In this document: positions 34,435-43,138 of the stretch, piece after piece
Numbering within the stretch: position 1 is the stretch's first letter
How the letters are laid out: the number at the start of each line of letters is the position of its first letter
Assembly: GCF_937873765.1 (NCBI RefSeq)
Contig: NZ_CALMZC010000014.1
Span: 62,001-126,000, forward strand
Direction of reading: 5' to 3'
Source of the DNA: an uncultured Thiothrix sp.
GTDB lineage: Bacteria > Pseudomonadota > Gammaproteobacteria > Thiotrichales > Thiotrichaceae
Length of the DNA: 64,000 bases
The notes under the pieces: generated by a model
The model's database searches: none
The model's input: only the letters and a program-made list of their open reading frames with translations
Told to the model about the DNA's origin: nothing
Made by a program: the position numbers and the translations under genes

Positions 34435-34458
34435 GGCCCTATTCGTAAGGGTAGGGTC
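34435..34458 (+). terminator. Weak terminator-like hairpin before ispG
   Basis: GGCCCTA (34435-34441) can pair with TAGGGTC (34452-34458), with one G-T pair and a 10-base loop, 36 bases after the collagen-like stop. No clear T-run follows. Confidence 0.35.
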
Positions 34459-34569
34459 AAATTACGGTCAGTATTTTCCTAGTTCTTCTTGTGCTTATTC
34501 GCGGAGTGTTTGCAGCAGCTCATGGCCTTGGGTAGAGTTAGCGCATTCTTGGTGAGTTTGAGTTTTTTC

Positions 34570-35802
34570 ATGTCCCAGCATCCTCTTATGCAGCGTCATC
34601 GCACAGTTCCGGTCAGAGTCGGTCATGTTATGGTTGGTGGCAATGCGCCTGTGGTTGTGCAATCGATGACGAATACAGATACAGCCGATCCAGTCCGCAC
34701 GGCGATTCAATGTGCTGAATTAGCCCAAGCCGGTTCTGAGTTAGTGCGGATTACGGTCAATAGCCTAGAAGCCGCGCAAGCGGTTCCAGAAATTCGTGAG
34801 CGTTTAGATAAGCTCGGTTGTAATGTCCCGTTGATTGGCGACTTTCATTTTAATGGGCATAAACTCTTGAGTGCAGTCCCCGAATGTGCGCAAGCTTTAG
34901 CTAAATATCGGATTAATCCGGGTAATGTGGGGCGCGGCAAAAAGCGTGATGAGCAATTTGCGCAAATGATTGAGTTGGCTTGCCGTTATAACAAGCCAGT
35001 ACGGATTGGGGTGAATTGGGGTTCGCTAGATCAAGAATTATTAGCGCGTAAACTGGATAGCAATTCGCAGCTTGCCCAACCGCTAGAGTTGTATGATGTG
35101 ATGCATGAGGCCTTAATTGAGTCAGCGCTCACCAGTGCTAATAAAGCCGAAGAGTATGGTTTGCCGCATGATCAGATTATTCTGTCTTGTAAACTCAGCG
35201 AAGTACAGGGTTTGATTCGCGCTTATCGGGACTTAGCCAGTCGCTGTGATTATCCATTACATTTAGGTTTAACTGAAGCAGGTATGGGTAGTAAGGGGAT
35301 TGTGTATTCGACCGCTGCTTTATCGGTGCTGCTACAAGAGGGGATTGGTGACACGATTCGCATTTCTCTTACCCCTGAGCCACATGCAAAACGTGAAAAA
35401 GAAGTGCTTGTTGGGCAGGAAATTCTTCAAGCTTTAGGTTTGCGCTCGTTCACTCCACAAGTAATTGCTTGCCCGGGTTGTGGGCGGACGTCGAGCGATT
35501 ATTTTCAGCGCTTAGCGGAGAAAATTCAAACATGGCTGCGTGAACAAATGCCGGTATGGCGTACTCAATATGCGGGTGTAGAAACTATGTCCGTAGCAGT
35601 GATGGGTTGTGTGGTGAATGGTCCTGGAGAAAGTAAACATGCGAATATTGGGATTAGTTTACCGGGTAGCGGGGAAGTGCCAGTCGCACCGGTGTATGAA
35701 GATGGCGAAAAGACTGTGACCTTAAAAGGCGAACATATCGCGACTGAGTTTCAAAGTTTGGTGGAAGCCTATGTACAACGCACCTATCGCCAAACGTCTT
35801 AA
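34570..35802 (+). CDS. ispG: 4-hydroxy-3-methylbut-2-enyl diphosphate synthase (flavodoxin)
   Basis: A 410-residue iron-sulfur enzyme of the MEP isoprenoid pathway. The TIM barrel starts [24 protein letters not shown]; the cluster Cys residues lie in [13 protein letters not shown] and [10 protein letters not shown]. It converts MEcPP to HMBPP using reduced flavodoxin or ferredoxin. ATG 34570 matches the family N-terminus; a longer in-frame start at 34489 would add an unsupported leader. In E. coli it lies with rodZ-hisS, which are not seen here. Confidence 0.95.
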   Translation: MSQHPLMQRHRTVPVRVGHVMVGGNAPVVVQSMTNTDTADPVRTAIQCAELAQAGSELVRITVNSLEAAQAVPEIRERLDKLGCNVPLIGDFHFNGHKLLSAVPECAQALAKYRINPGNVGRGKKRDEQFAQMIELACRYNKPVRIGVNWGSLDQELLARKLDSNSQLAQPLELYDVMHEALIESALTSANKAEEYGLPHDQIILSCKLSEVQGLIRAYRDLASRCDYPLHLGLTEAGMGSKGIVYSTAALSVLLQEGIGDTIRISLTPEPHAKREKEVLVGQEILQALGLRSFTPQVIACPGCGRTSSDYFQRLAEKIQTWLREQMPVWRTQYAGVETMSVAVMGCVVNGPGESKHANIGISLPGSGEVPVAPVYEDGEKTVTLKGEHIATEFQSLVEAYVQRTYRQTS

Positions 35803-35845
35803 GTGAGCTTAGACTGAATTTTGAGAAAATAGTTAGCGCATTGCC

Positions 35846-35874
35846 TTGACAAAAAAAGCCTAAAACGCTTTAAT
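35846..35874 (+). promoter_or_regulatory. Sigma-70 promoter of tRNA-Phe
   Basis: TTGACA (35846-35851), a 17-base A-rich spacer and TTTAAT (35869-35874) lie about 16 bases before the tRNA 5' end, which suits a strong stable-RNA promoter. Confidence 0.75.
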
Positions 35875-35890
35875 AGCGACCTCTTGATGA

Positions 35891-35966
<76 letters not shown>

Positions 35967-36076
35967 AGATTCAAATTTTTTGTTTCATTGCATTTCCTTT
36001 TAGTTTTATCTCCTTTTCTTGATTTTTCATTGTCGAACTTGCGGTTGCTTGTAATCACGACAATCATTTAGTTCGT

Positions 36077-36115
36077 AACCGAGTTAAATAAATTTAACTC
36101 GGTTTTTTCTTTTTG
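36077..36115 (+). terminator. Strong intrinsic terminator
   Basis: AACCGAGTTAAA (36077-36088) and TTTAACTCGGTT (36093-36104) form a 12-bp perfect stem with a 4-base loop, followed by a long T-run. It closes transcription from the tRNA unit. Confidence 0.85.
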
Positions 36116-36346
36116 GCATCCGAGATTTACACTAAATTTCTCCGTTAATCCACCGCGTGAGTGTCGATTGCCTATAGTCAACTCAAGAATCTGCTACACT
36201 AGGCACGCTTGAGTAGGGGTTGAGCGAAACTCTTTCCAAAAACGCTGTACCTAGGCAGCACGCTACCCAAGCTGGCTTTTTAAAAGGCACTGTTGACCGG
36301 AGTGCCTAACAAATTACCCATACTAACTTAGAGGGCCATTCAAACT
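36110..36346 (+). promoter_or_regulatory. Leader region of the decarboxylase gene
   Basis: About 235 bases precede the ATG of the decarboxylase. A small hairpin (GGCACT at 36286-36291 with AGTGCC at 36301-36306) lies 40 bases upstream of the start. No known riboswitch was recognised; the promoter was not identified. Confidence 0.4.
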
Positions 36347-38614
36347 ATGCGATTTCGTTTTCCTGTTGTCATTATTGACGAAGATTTCCGCTCTGAAAAT
36401 ACTTCGGGTTTAGGTATCCGGGCTTTAGCTAAGGCTATCGAAGATACTGGCATGGAAGTATTGGGTGTAACCAGTTATGGTGACTTGTCTACCTTTGCAC
36501 AACAACAAAGTCGGGCGTCAGCGTTTATTCTTGCGATTGATGATGAAGAATTTGCAGCTGCTGCGGAAACAGATGAAAACGGGAATAGTGAGCCTTTGGC
36601 CTTAAAAGCTTTACGGGGTTTCGTAGAGGAAATCCGTTGGCGCAATGCAGAGATTCCGATTTTCTTACATGGCGAAACCCGCACTGCACGGCATATTCCC
36701 AATGATATTTTGCGCGAACTCAATGGTTTCATTCATATGTTTGAAGATACCCCAGAGTTTGTTGCGCGCTATATTATTCGTGAAGCCAAGGCTTACTTAG
36801 ATAGCCTAGCTCCACCCTTTTTCCGCGCACTCACGCATTACGCAGCGGATGGTTCTTATTCTTGGCATTGTCCGGGGCATTCGGGCGGGGTCGCATTCTT
36901 AAAATCTCCAGTAGGGCAGATGTTTCACCAATTCTTTGGTGAGAATATGTTGCGAGCCGATGTTTGCAACTCAGTCGATGAACTCGGTCAATTACTGGAT
37001 CATACCGGACCAGTGGCTGCGTCGGAACATAATGCAGCACGGATTTTTAATGTTGATCATTTGTTCTTTGTGACTAACGGAACGTCGACTTCCAATAAAA
37101 TGGTTTGGCATTCGTGTGTGGCGGACAATGATATTGTGGTGGTTGATCGTAACTGTCACAAGTCGATTCTGCACGCGATTACTATGACGGGGGCGATTCC
37201 GGTGTTTTTAACCCCTACCCGCAATCATTTCGGGATTATTGGGCCAATTCCCCATAAATCATTTGATCGGGATGCCATTGAAGCAAAAATTGCCGCGCAT
37301 CCATTGGCTAGTAAACTCGGGACGAACCCACGGATTCTGACTATCACCCAAAGTACGTATGACGGGGTGCTCTACAACACCGGCATGATTAAAGAACGTT
37401 TGGATGGCTGGATTGACAATCTACTCTTTGATGAAGCTTGGCTGCCCCATGCTGCTTTCCATGATTTTTATAAAGGCATGCATGCCATGTCGCGTAATGG
37501 GGAGCGTACTCAGAAGTCAATGGTATTCGCGACCCAATCTACTCATAAATTATTGGCTGGCTTATCCCAAGCCTCACAGATTCTAGTGCAGGATGCGAAA
37601 GAAACTAAGCTCGATCAGCATGTCTTCAATGAAGCGTATTTGATGCATAGCTCTACCAGCCCACAATACGCGATTATTGCTAGTTGTGATGTAGCAGCAG
37701 CGATGATGGAAGCTCCCGGCGGAACTGCTTTAGTGGAAGAGTCAATTTCTGAGTCCTTAAACTTCCGGCGGGCGATGCAGAAAGTCGATGCTGAGTACGG
37801 TGAAGCGTGGTGGTTCAAGATTTGGGGCCCAGAAATTGTTGATGAGGAAGGCATTGGGACGCGCGATCCGTGGTTATTAAAGGCCAATGATCGTTGGCAT
37901 GGTTTCGGTAATTTAGCCGATAACTTCAATATGCTTGATCCGATTAAAGCCACGATTATTACTCCGGGCTTAGATGTGGATGGGGCATTTAGTGATGAGA
38001 TTGGGATTCCAGCCGCCATCGTGACGAAGTATTTAGCTGAGCATGGAGTTATTGTTGAGAAGTGTGGTTTATATAGCTTCTTTATTATGTTCACTATCGG
38101 CATTACTAAAGGCCGCTGGAATACTTTATTGACGGCTTTACAGCAATTTAAAGACGATTTTGATAAGAACCAACCGCTCTGGCGGGTGTTACCTGAGTTT
38201 ATTGCCCGCAATCCACGCTATGAGAAAATCGGCTTACGCGATTTATGCTTACAAATTCATGCTTTCTACGCGGAATATGATGTGGCACGCTTGACGACGG
38301 AAATGTATCTCTCGGATATGGAGCCTGCCATGAAGCCCTCGGATGCTTTTGCGATGATGACGCACCGGAAGATTGATCGCGTACCTGTTGATCAATTAGA
38401 AGGCCGAATTACCGCGAGTTTAGTCACGCCTTACCCACCGGGGATTCCACTCTTAATTCCGGGCGAGCGTTTTAATAAAACTATTGTGGATTATTTGAAA
38501 TTCACCCGAGTTTTCAATGAGAAATTTCCGGGCTTTGAAGCCGATGTACATGGTTTAACCGTGGATACGGTGGAAGGCGTGAAGCAATATTACGTAGACT
38601 GTGTGAGACAATAA
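36347..38614 (+). CDS. Orn/Lys/Arg decarboxylase (AdiA/LdcA type)
   Basis: A 755-residue PLP enzyme. The N-terminal wing (receiver-like) domain covers about residues 1-130; the core follows with YSWHCPGHSGGVAF, LLDHTGPVAASEHNAAR, VTNGTSTSNKMVWH and the PLP-binding Lys in QSTHKLLAGLSQASQI. The C-terminal domain has VTPYPPGIPLLIPGERF. The group includes biodegradative arginine decarboxylase and P. aeruginosa lysine decarboxylase LdcA; substrate cannot be read from the sequence. Likely used for acid resistance or polyamine synthesis. Confidence 0.92.
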   Translation: MRFRFPVVIIDEDFRSENTSGLGIRALAKAIEDTGMEVLGVTSYGDLSTFAQQQSRASAFILAIDDEEFAAAAETDENGNSEPLALKALRGFVEEIRWRNAEIPIFLHGETRTARHIPNDILRELNGFIHMFEDTPEFVARYIIREAKAYLDSLAPPFFRALTHYAADGSYSWHCPGHSGGVAFLKSPVGQMFHQFFGENMLRADVCNSVDELGQLLDHTGPVAASEHNAARIFNVDHLFFVTNGTSTSNKMVWHSCVADNDIVVVDRNCHKSILHAITMTGAIPVFLTPTRNHFGIIGPIPHKSFDRDAIEAKIAAHPLASKLGTNPRILTITQSTYDGVLYNTGMIKERLDGWIDNLLFDEAWLPHAAFHDFYKGMHAMSRNGERTQKSMVFATQSTHKLLAGLSQASQILVQDAKETKLDQHVFNEAYLMHSSTSPQYAIIASCDVAAAMMEAPGGTALVEESISESLNFRRAMQKVDAEYGEAWWFKIWGPEIVDEEGIGTRDPWLLKANDRWHGFGNLADNFNMLDPIKATIITPGLDVDGAFSDEIGIPAAIVTKYLAEHGVIVEKCGLYSFFIMFTIGITKGRWNTLLTALQQFKDDFDKNQPLWRVLPEFIARNPRYEKIGLRDLCLQIHAFYAEYDVARLTTEMYLSDMEPAMKPSDAFAMMTHRKIDRVPVDQLEGRITASLVTPYPPGIPLLIPGERFNKTIVDYLKFTRVFNEKFPGFEADVHGLTVDTVEGVKQYYVDCVRQ

Positions 38615-38626
38615 GTCTTAACACTA

Positions 38627-38657
38627 GCGGCTAGTTCTTGCAACTAGCCGCTTATTT
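38627..38657. terminator. Bidirectional terminator
   Basis: GCGGCTAGTT (38627-38636) and AACTAGCCGC (38642-38651) make a 10-bp perfect stem with a 5-base loop, then TTATTTT. It separates the convergent decarboxylase and phosphoribosyltransferase genes. Confidence 0.8.
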
Positions 38658-38661
38658 TGCA

Positions 38662-39231
38662 TTAGTAGTGTTTTTCCAGCCAGTCTTTCACCCAAGGTTT
38701 ATGTTCACGGATTTCCTCCTTGCTTAAGCCTTTAAGCTCATGTGGGAACACTAACCATTCATCCGTTTCATGCACAAAATAATCAGGACGCAGCGTTGTC
38801 TTGTTTTTATTCGGCTTGAAATAAGGGGTGGCGATGCGAATATCATGTGGTGTATTTAAACGCGCTTCTGAGCGGATTTTATCTAAAGCAGCTTTAATAC
38901 TATTCCCTGAATCAAACACATCATCCACGATTAATAAAGAATCGGGCGCGTTAATATGCTTAATCAAATATTCTAAGCCATGTACTTTGACTTCACGCGC
39001 CGTTTGATTTAAGCCAGTGTAATAAGAAGTGCGAATCGCGATATGATCAGTGGAAACACCAAAGTACTCAAATAACTCCTGCACCACAATCCCGACGGGA
39101 GTACCACCGCGCCAGATTGCCACAATAAAGTCGGGGCGAAAGCCACTATCGTAGATTTTTTCCGCTAACTGAATGGAGCTATCCATTAAGTCTTGCGGGG
39201 TCAAAAAGACTTTTTCAATTGATGCAGACAC
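38662..39231 (-). CDS. Hypoxanthine-guanine-type phosphoribosyltransferase
   Basis: A 189-residue purine salvage enzyme. The PRPP-binding motif is SLLIVDDVFDSGNSI and the N-terminal IVAIWRGGTPVGI is the hood/flexible-loop part; DYFVHETDEWLVFPHE closes the core. It converts hypoxanthine or guanine to nucleotides. GTG 39231 has AAGGA upstream. The gene lies 35 bases downstream of 8-oxoguanine deaminase on the same strand, so the two may share a purine damage-salvage route. Confidence 0.85.
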   Translation of the reverse strand: MSASIEKVFLTPQDLMDSSIQLAEKIYDSGFRPDFIVAIWRGGTPVGIVVQELFEYFGVSTDHIAIRTSYYTGLNQTAREVKVHGLEYLIKHINAPDSLLIVDDVFDSGNSIKAALDKIRSEARLNTPHDIRIATPYFKPNKNKTTLRPDYFVHETDEWLVFPHELKGLSKEEIREHKPWVKDWLEKHY

Positions 39232-39266
39232 GCTGTGATCCTTTCGCTGAACGCCTGAAACTGGAG

Positions 39267-40667
39267 TCAGGACGTTAGCATCATTTTGGAGATTTCTCTA
39301 TGCCGCTGTAAGGGTTTTGTCATATCTAAACTCAAAAGCTGACCCTGTTCGACAACGACCCGCCCATGAATGATAGACAGATCCACACTGAAGTTATGAC
39401 AAAATACCGCTGCTGCCACCGGATCATGTCCAGCCCCAACATAATTCAGGCGATTCAAATTAATCGCAATCAGGTCGGCACTTTTCCCCACTTCTAACGA
39501 GCCAATATCAGTACGTCCAAGGGTGGCAGCTCCCCCACGAGTCGCTAAGCGTAAGGCTTCACGAGCGCTCATCGCTTGGGGATCACCTGCAAACCCTTCA
39601 CGCCCGCCTAAGGGCATACTGGCTGAATATTGATGGGGTGCAATGCGTTGAAGCAACATAGCTTGGCGGGCTTCAGCTAGCAGGTGGCTACCGTCATTGG
39701 AAGCAGAGCCATCCACGCCTAAGCCTATTTTTACACCGGCTCTAGTCATCTTCGGAATAGGGGCAATCCCACTGGCTAAACGCATATTGCTGGTCGGGCA
39801 GTGCGCAACTCCTGTTCCAGTGTGTGCGAATTTAGAAATTTCAGTCTCGTTCATATGCACACAATGCGCATGCCAACAGTCGCAGCCCATCCAGCCTAAC
39901 GACTCCACATAGTCCACAGGGCGCATACCAAATTTAGCCAGACAAAACTGTTCTTCATCTAAAGTTTCTGCAAGGTGGGTATGTAAATGCACCCGTTGAT
40001 ATTGACGCGCTAAGTTCGCCGTTTCGCGCATTAAATCGGCTGTTACTGAGAAAGGTGAGCAGGGCGCGAGTACCAGTCGTAACAGACTATGCTCGCTCGC
40101 ATCATGATATGTTTCAATTAGGCGCTGCGAGTCTTTCAGAATAGCTGCTTCGTTTTCGGTGACATGATCCGGGGGTAAGCCGCCTTTGCTCTCACCTAAA
40201 GACATAGATCCACGTGACGCATGAAAGCGTATACCGATTTCTCGAGCTGCACGAATTTGACTATCAAGGGTGCAATCATTGGGGTAAATATACAGATGAT
40301 CACTGCTTGTGGTGCAGCCAGAAAGCATTAACTCTGCTAAACCCGTAAGAGTGCTGATATACACTCCCTCATCGGTGAGTTTTGCCCAAATGGGATAGAG
40401 GGTTTTCAGCCACGTAAAGAGATTAGCATCTTGAGCGACTACGCGTGTCAATGTCTGATAAAGATGATGGTGCGTGTTCACTAAGCCCGGCAAGATTAAG
40501 TGATCGCGTAAATCGAATACCTGATCAGCGCTCTTAGGTAAATCTTTGCTAGCACCTACCTGCTTAATGAGATGATCTTCAATATATACGCCCGCATCGG
40601 CAAGCTCAGTCCCTGCATCGTCGAAGCTGGCAAGCAGGGTAGCATTTTTTAAAAGAATTGAAGTCAA
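39267..40667 (-). CDS. 8-oxoguanine deaminase (amidohydrolase superfamily)
   Basis: A 466-residue Zn amidohydrolase. HxH is in GLVNTHHHLYQTLTR, HLHTHLAET holds further ligands, VHMNETEISKFAHTG and GLGVDGSASNDGSH match the 8-oxoguanine deaminase group characterised in Pseudomonas. The enzyme converts 8-oxoguanine to urate. The start is a TTG (only start after an in-frame stop four codons upstream). It probably acts with the adjacent phosphoribosyltransferase. Confidence 0.87.
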   Translation of the reverse strand: MTSILLKNATLLASFDDAGTELADAGVYIEDHLIKQVGASKDLPKSADQVFDLRDHLILPGLVNTHHHLYQTLTRVVAQDANLFTWLKTLYPIWAKLTDEGVYISTLTGLAELMLSGCTTSSDHLYIYPNDCTLDSQIRAAREIGIRFHASRGSMSLGESKGGLPPDHVTENEAAILKDSQRLIETYHDASEHSLLRLVLAPCSPFSVTADLMRETANLARQYQRVHLHTHLAETLDEEQFCLAKFGMRPVDYVESLGWMGCDCWHAHCVHMNETEISKFAHTGTGVAHCPTSNMRLASGIAPIPKMTRAGVKIGLGVDGSASNDGSHLLAEARQAMLLQRIAPHQYSASMPLGGREGFAGDPQAMSAREALRLATRGGAATLGRTDIGSLEVGKSADLIAINLNRLNYVGAGHDPVAAAVFCHNFSVDLSIIHGRVVVEQGQLLSLDMTKPLQRHREISKMMLTS

Positions 40668-40692
40668 ATTGGTTACTCAGTGAATGAAATCT

Positions 40693-41826
40693 TTACTTGC
40701 AGCCAGCTGTATTTGCAGTGGGGCAAGCTTCTTTCATTAAGATTACTATATTTTCACTGGTAAAGGGGCTAGCCCCTATGAACTTAATGCCATTGTCTGT
40801 CGGCGCCCAGCCGGTAGTGCCAATCACAATGTTGGGTTTACCTGCCGTACCTACATTAGTCCCCTGTAATTTAGCCACCTCACCAAAATTCACTAACCAA
40901 GGCCCGCCGCTAGAGCCTCCAGTTTGTCGTGAACCAATAATGGTGTTGTTCGATAAATCTGCGACGATTTGGCCGCCTGCATCAGTGCGCTGCATCAATT
41001 CGCCCTTATCATGAGAAATTGGATAGCCTAATTGAGTCACTTGGGTTTTACCTTCGACAAAACCATAGTTATTCCAACCATAGCCAAACCAGCCCGTATA
41101 ATCACCCGCATATTGACCAGCTTGTGGCGCTAATTTGATAACAGCGATGTCATTGGTACAAACCACACCGGGTTGAGCACAACTTGCAGTCCCATTGATA
41201 TACGAATTCATCAAGTAAATATTGGCCGCACTCCAAACCCCATAAGGTGCTTGGCCTTTGAAATAAGCCGGCACATACTGAAAACCGCTGTACCACGCAT
41301 TAGCACCAAACTCAGCCACACAATGCGCAGCAGTGACTACTACCCCTGGTTTAATCAAAGCGGCTGAACAAAACCCTGTATTCGCGCCAACTTTAAAAAA
41401 TAAGCGCCCCGCACGCCGGAAATAATCGACTTTTGAAAGTTGTAAGCCACCCATATCCACGCGTGAGGTGGTAAAAGGTAAACCCGCTGTGCCAAAAGCA
41501 CGATTGGTGGCCTCAGTCGTTTTATGGATCAGATCTAAGCTTGTTTCGGTGCTTAGCAATTGTATAGCTAAGGTTTGCCCATTGCCTGCCCCACCTTCCA
41601 CGGCTCCCGCTTTAGCAGTGAAACGAGGAGCCTTAGCAGATACATCAATGTTGCTTAGTCCACTGAGTTTGGGTTGAACTGAGAGCGCATGTGCATAATC
41701 AAGCGCTTCAAGACTGCGTACTTGTGCTTGAGGGAGTTCAACCACGAAATCAGTTTGTGCAAATACAGACGAGCTAGCCAAGGCCAAGATGGCAAGGCTT
41801 ATAGCAGGCAGGGTAATTTTCGCCAT
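40693..41826 (-). CDS. Secreted trypsin-like serine peptidase
   Basis: A 377-residue protein with signal peptide MAKITLPAISLAILALASSSVFA. The catalytic triad appears as His in VVTAAHCV, Asp in NDIAVIKL and Ser in QTGGSSGGPW. The N-terminal ~110 residues look like a propeptide. The fold is like V8/trypsin-type bacterial peptidases; the substrate is unknown. GGAG lies nine bases before the ATG. Confidence 0.87.
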   Translation of the reverse strand: MAKITLPAISLAILALASSSVFAQTDFVVELPQAQVRSLEALDYAHALSVQPKLSGLSNIDVSAKAPRFTAKAGAVEGGAGNGQTLAIQLLSTETSLDLIHKTTEATNRAFGTAGLPFTTSRVDMGGLQLSKVDYFRRAGRLFFKVGANTGFCSAALIKPGVVVTAAHCVAEFGANAWYSGFQYVPAYFKGQAPYGVWSAANIYLMNSYINGTASCAQPGVVCTNDIAVIKLAPQAGQYAGDYTGWFGYGWNNYGFVEGKTQVTQLGYPISHDKGELMQRTDAGGQIVADLSNNTIIGSRQTGGSSGGPWLVNFGEVAKLQGTNVGTAGKPNIVIGTTGWAPTDNGIKFIGASPFTSENIVILMKEACPTANTAGCK

Positions 41827-41899
41827 CTAGCAACACTCCAGTTGGTTAAAGGGGGTAACATTGGACGTTTTAGTTTAGAGTTTACAAGTCTAGATTGCG

Positions 41900-42508
41900 C
41901 TAATTCGCAAAGTTTTTCCAGCCAGAATAAACTCTTAAGCCAGTACTGATGAAGCATAGGCTTGCAAAACCATAGGCTAAACCGCTAAACCAAGCGGGGA
42001 CTAAACACATCAATGCAAATACTAAAATAGTTTCTGCGGCTTCAGTGAGACCGCCAAGATAGTAGAAGCTTTTATGTGGATAATGCGTACTGGTCAATTG
42101 ACGTTTGGCGGCAAAGATAGCAAAAGCTAAAAAACTACTGCCTGTGCCAATAAAACTATAGATTAAGACCGCCGCCGCCAGCGCATTCTCATGGTGATTT
42201 GCAAGCGCAAAACCTAAAGGAATCGCTGAGTAAAATAAAAAATCCAATACAATATCTAAAAATCCACCACGATCTGAAGTCTGAGTTAAGCGCGCTAAAG
42301 TACCATCTAAGCCATCGAGTAAACGATTCAGCAAAATAACGATGAGTGCCCACCCATAATGTTCAAAAGCTAGCAGCGGCAAGGCCGAGATACCGATTAG
42401 AAAACCAAGCACGGTCACTCGATTAGCCGTGAATCCCCATTGGAGGAGTTGCTTAGCGAGTTGCTGTTGATACTGTTTAGTCTGCTCTAAAATGAGCCGG
42501 TCAAGCAT
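41900..42508 (-). CDS. ynjF: CDP-alcohol phosphatidyltransferase family protein (YnjF-like)
   Basis: A 202-residue membrane protein with the CDP-alcohol transferase motif DGLDGTLARLTQTSDRGG followed by FLDIVLD. It transfers a phosphoalcohol to a CDP-activated lipid. In E. coli ynjF stands beside ynjBCD, as here, which supports the name. AGGAG precedes the ATG. Acceptor unknown. It is the last gene of the six-gene run from 49237. Confidence 0.87.
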   Translation of the reverse strand: MLDRLILEQTKQYQQQLAKQLLQWGFTANRVTVLGFLIGISALPLLAFEHYGWALIVILLNRLLDGLDGTLARLTQTSDRGGFLDIVLDFLFYSAIPLGFALANHHENALAAAVLIYSFIGTGSSFLAFAIFAAKRQLTSTHYPHKSFYYLGGLTEAAETILVFALMCLVPAWFSGLAYGFASLCFISTGLRVYSGWKNFAN

Positions 42509-42517
42509 AGCAAGCTC

Positions 42518-43138
42518 CTATAGCTGAATGATGCAGTCCTTATTGGGGGCATCGGCTAGATCATGGGTGACGAGTACTGCAGGAATCTTCATCTGGGTAA
42601 TTTGGGCAAACACGAAGCTCCGAAATTGCTGTCTTAACTTTGCATCCAAACGTGAAAAAGGCTCATCTAGAAGCAGTGCTTGTGGTTCGGCTAATAAAGC
42701 GCGCAAGACACTAACCCGCGCCCGTTGACCACCCGATAAACTATTGGGATCACGTTTGGCAAAGCCAACTAAACCTGCTTGCTCAAGTGCCGTATCAATC
42801 CGTTGCTGGCGGTCTAGTTCTTTAATTGTTGCAGGCAAAGCAAAGGCTAAATTGGCTCCCACACTCAAATGCGGAAAGAGCAGATCATCTTGAAATAAAA
42901 TACCGACGCGGCGCTGCTCGGTTGGCAGTATATCAATGCGCTGCTGGTTTAATAAGCATTGACCAGTAGCGGTGAAAGCCGCAGGTAATGCACCAATCAT
43001 CCAAGCTAATAAAGTTGATTTGCCAACACCTGAAGCGCCCATTAGCGTCAATATCTCGCCCGGTTGTACTTTAAAGCTAAGATTCTGAATTAAGGTCTGG
43101 CTTGTTTGTTGAATACTGAGCTGCTGAACTTGAAGCAT
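42518..43138 (-). CDS. ynjD: ABC transporter ATP-binding protein (YnjD-like)
   Basis: A 206-residue ATPase with Walker A GASGVGKST, signature LSGGQRARVSVLRAL, Walker B LLLDEPFSRLD and H-loop VLVTHDLADA. Its ATG shares one base with the permease stop (TAATG). Small YnjD-type ATPases accompany YnjB/YnjC; solute not established. Confidence 0.88.
   Translation of the reverse strand: MLQVQQLSIQQTSQTLIQNLSFKVQPGEILTLMGASGVGKSTLLAWMIGALPAAFTATGQCLLNQQRIDILPTEQRRVGILFQDDLLFPHLSVGANLAFALPATIKELDRQQRIDTALEQAGLVGFAKRDPNSLSGGQRARVSVLRALLAEPQALLLDEPFSRLDAKLRQQFRSFVFAQITQMKIPAVLVTHDLADAPNKDCIIQL

Noticed and set aside
37615..38211. 198-codon minus-strand reading frame inside the decarboxylase gene
   Set aside because: Fully contained in a clear gene, no ribosome site, no recognisable protein.
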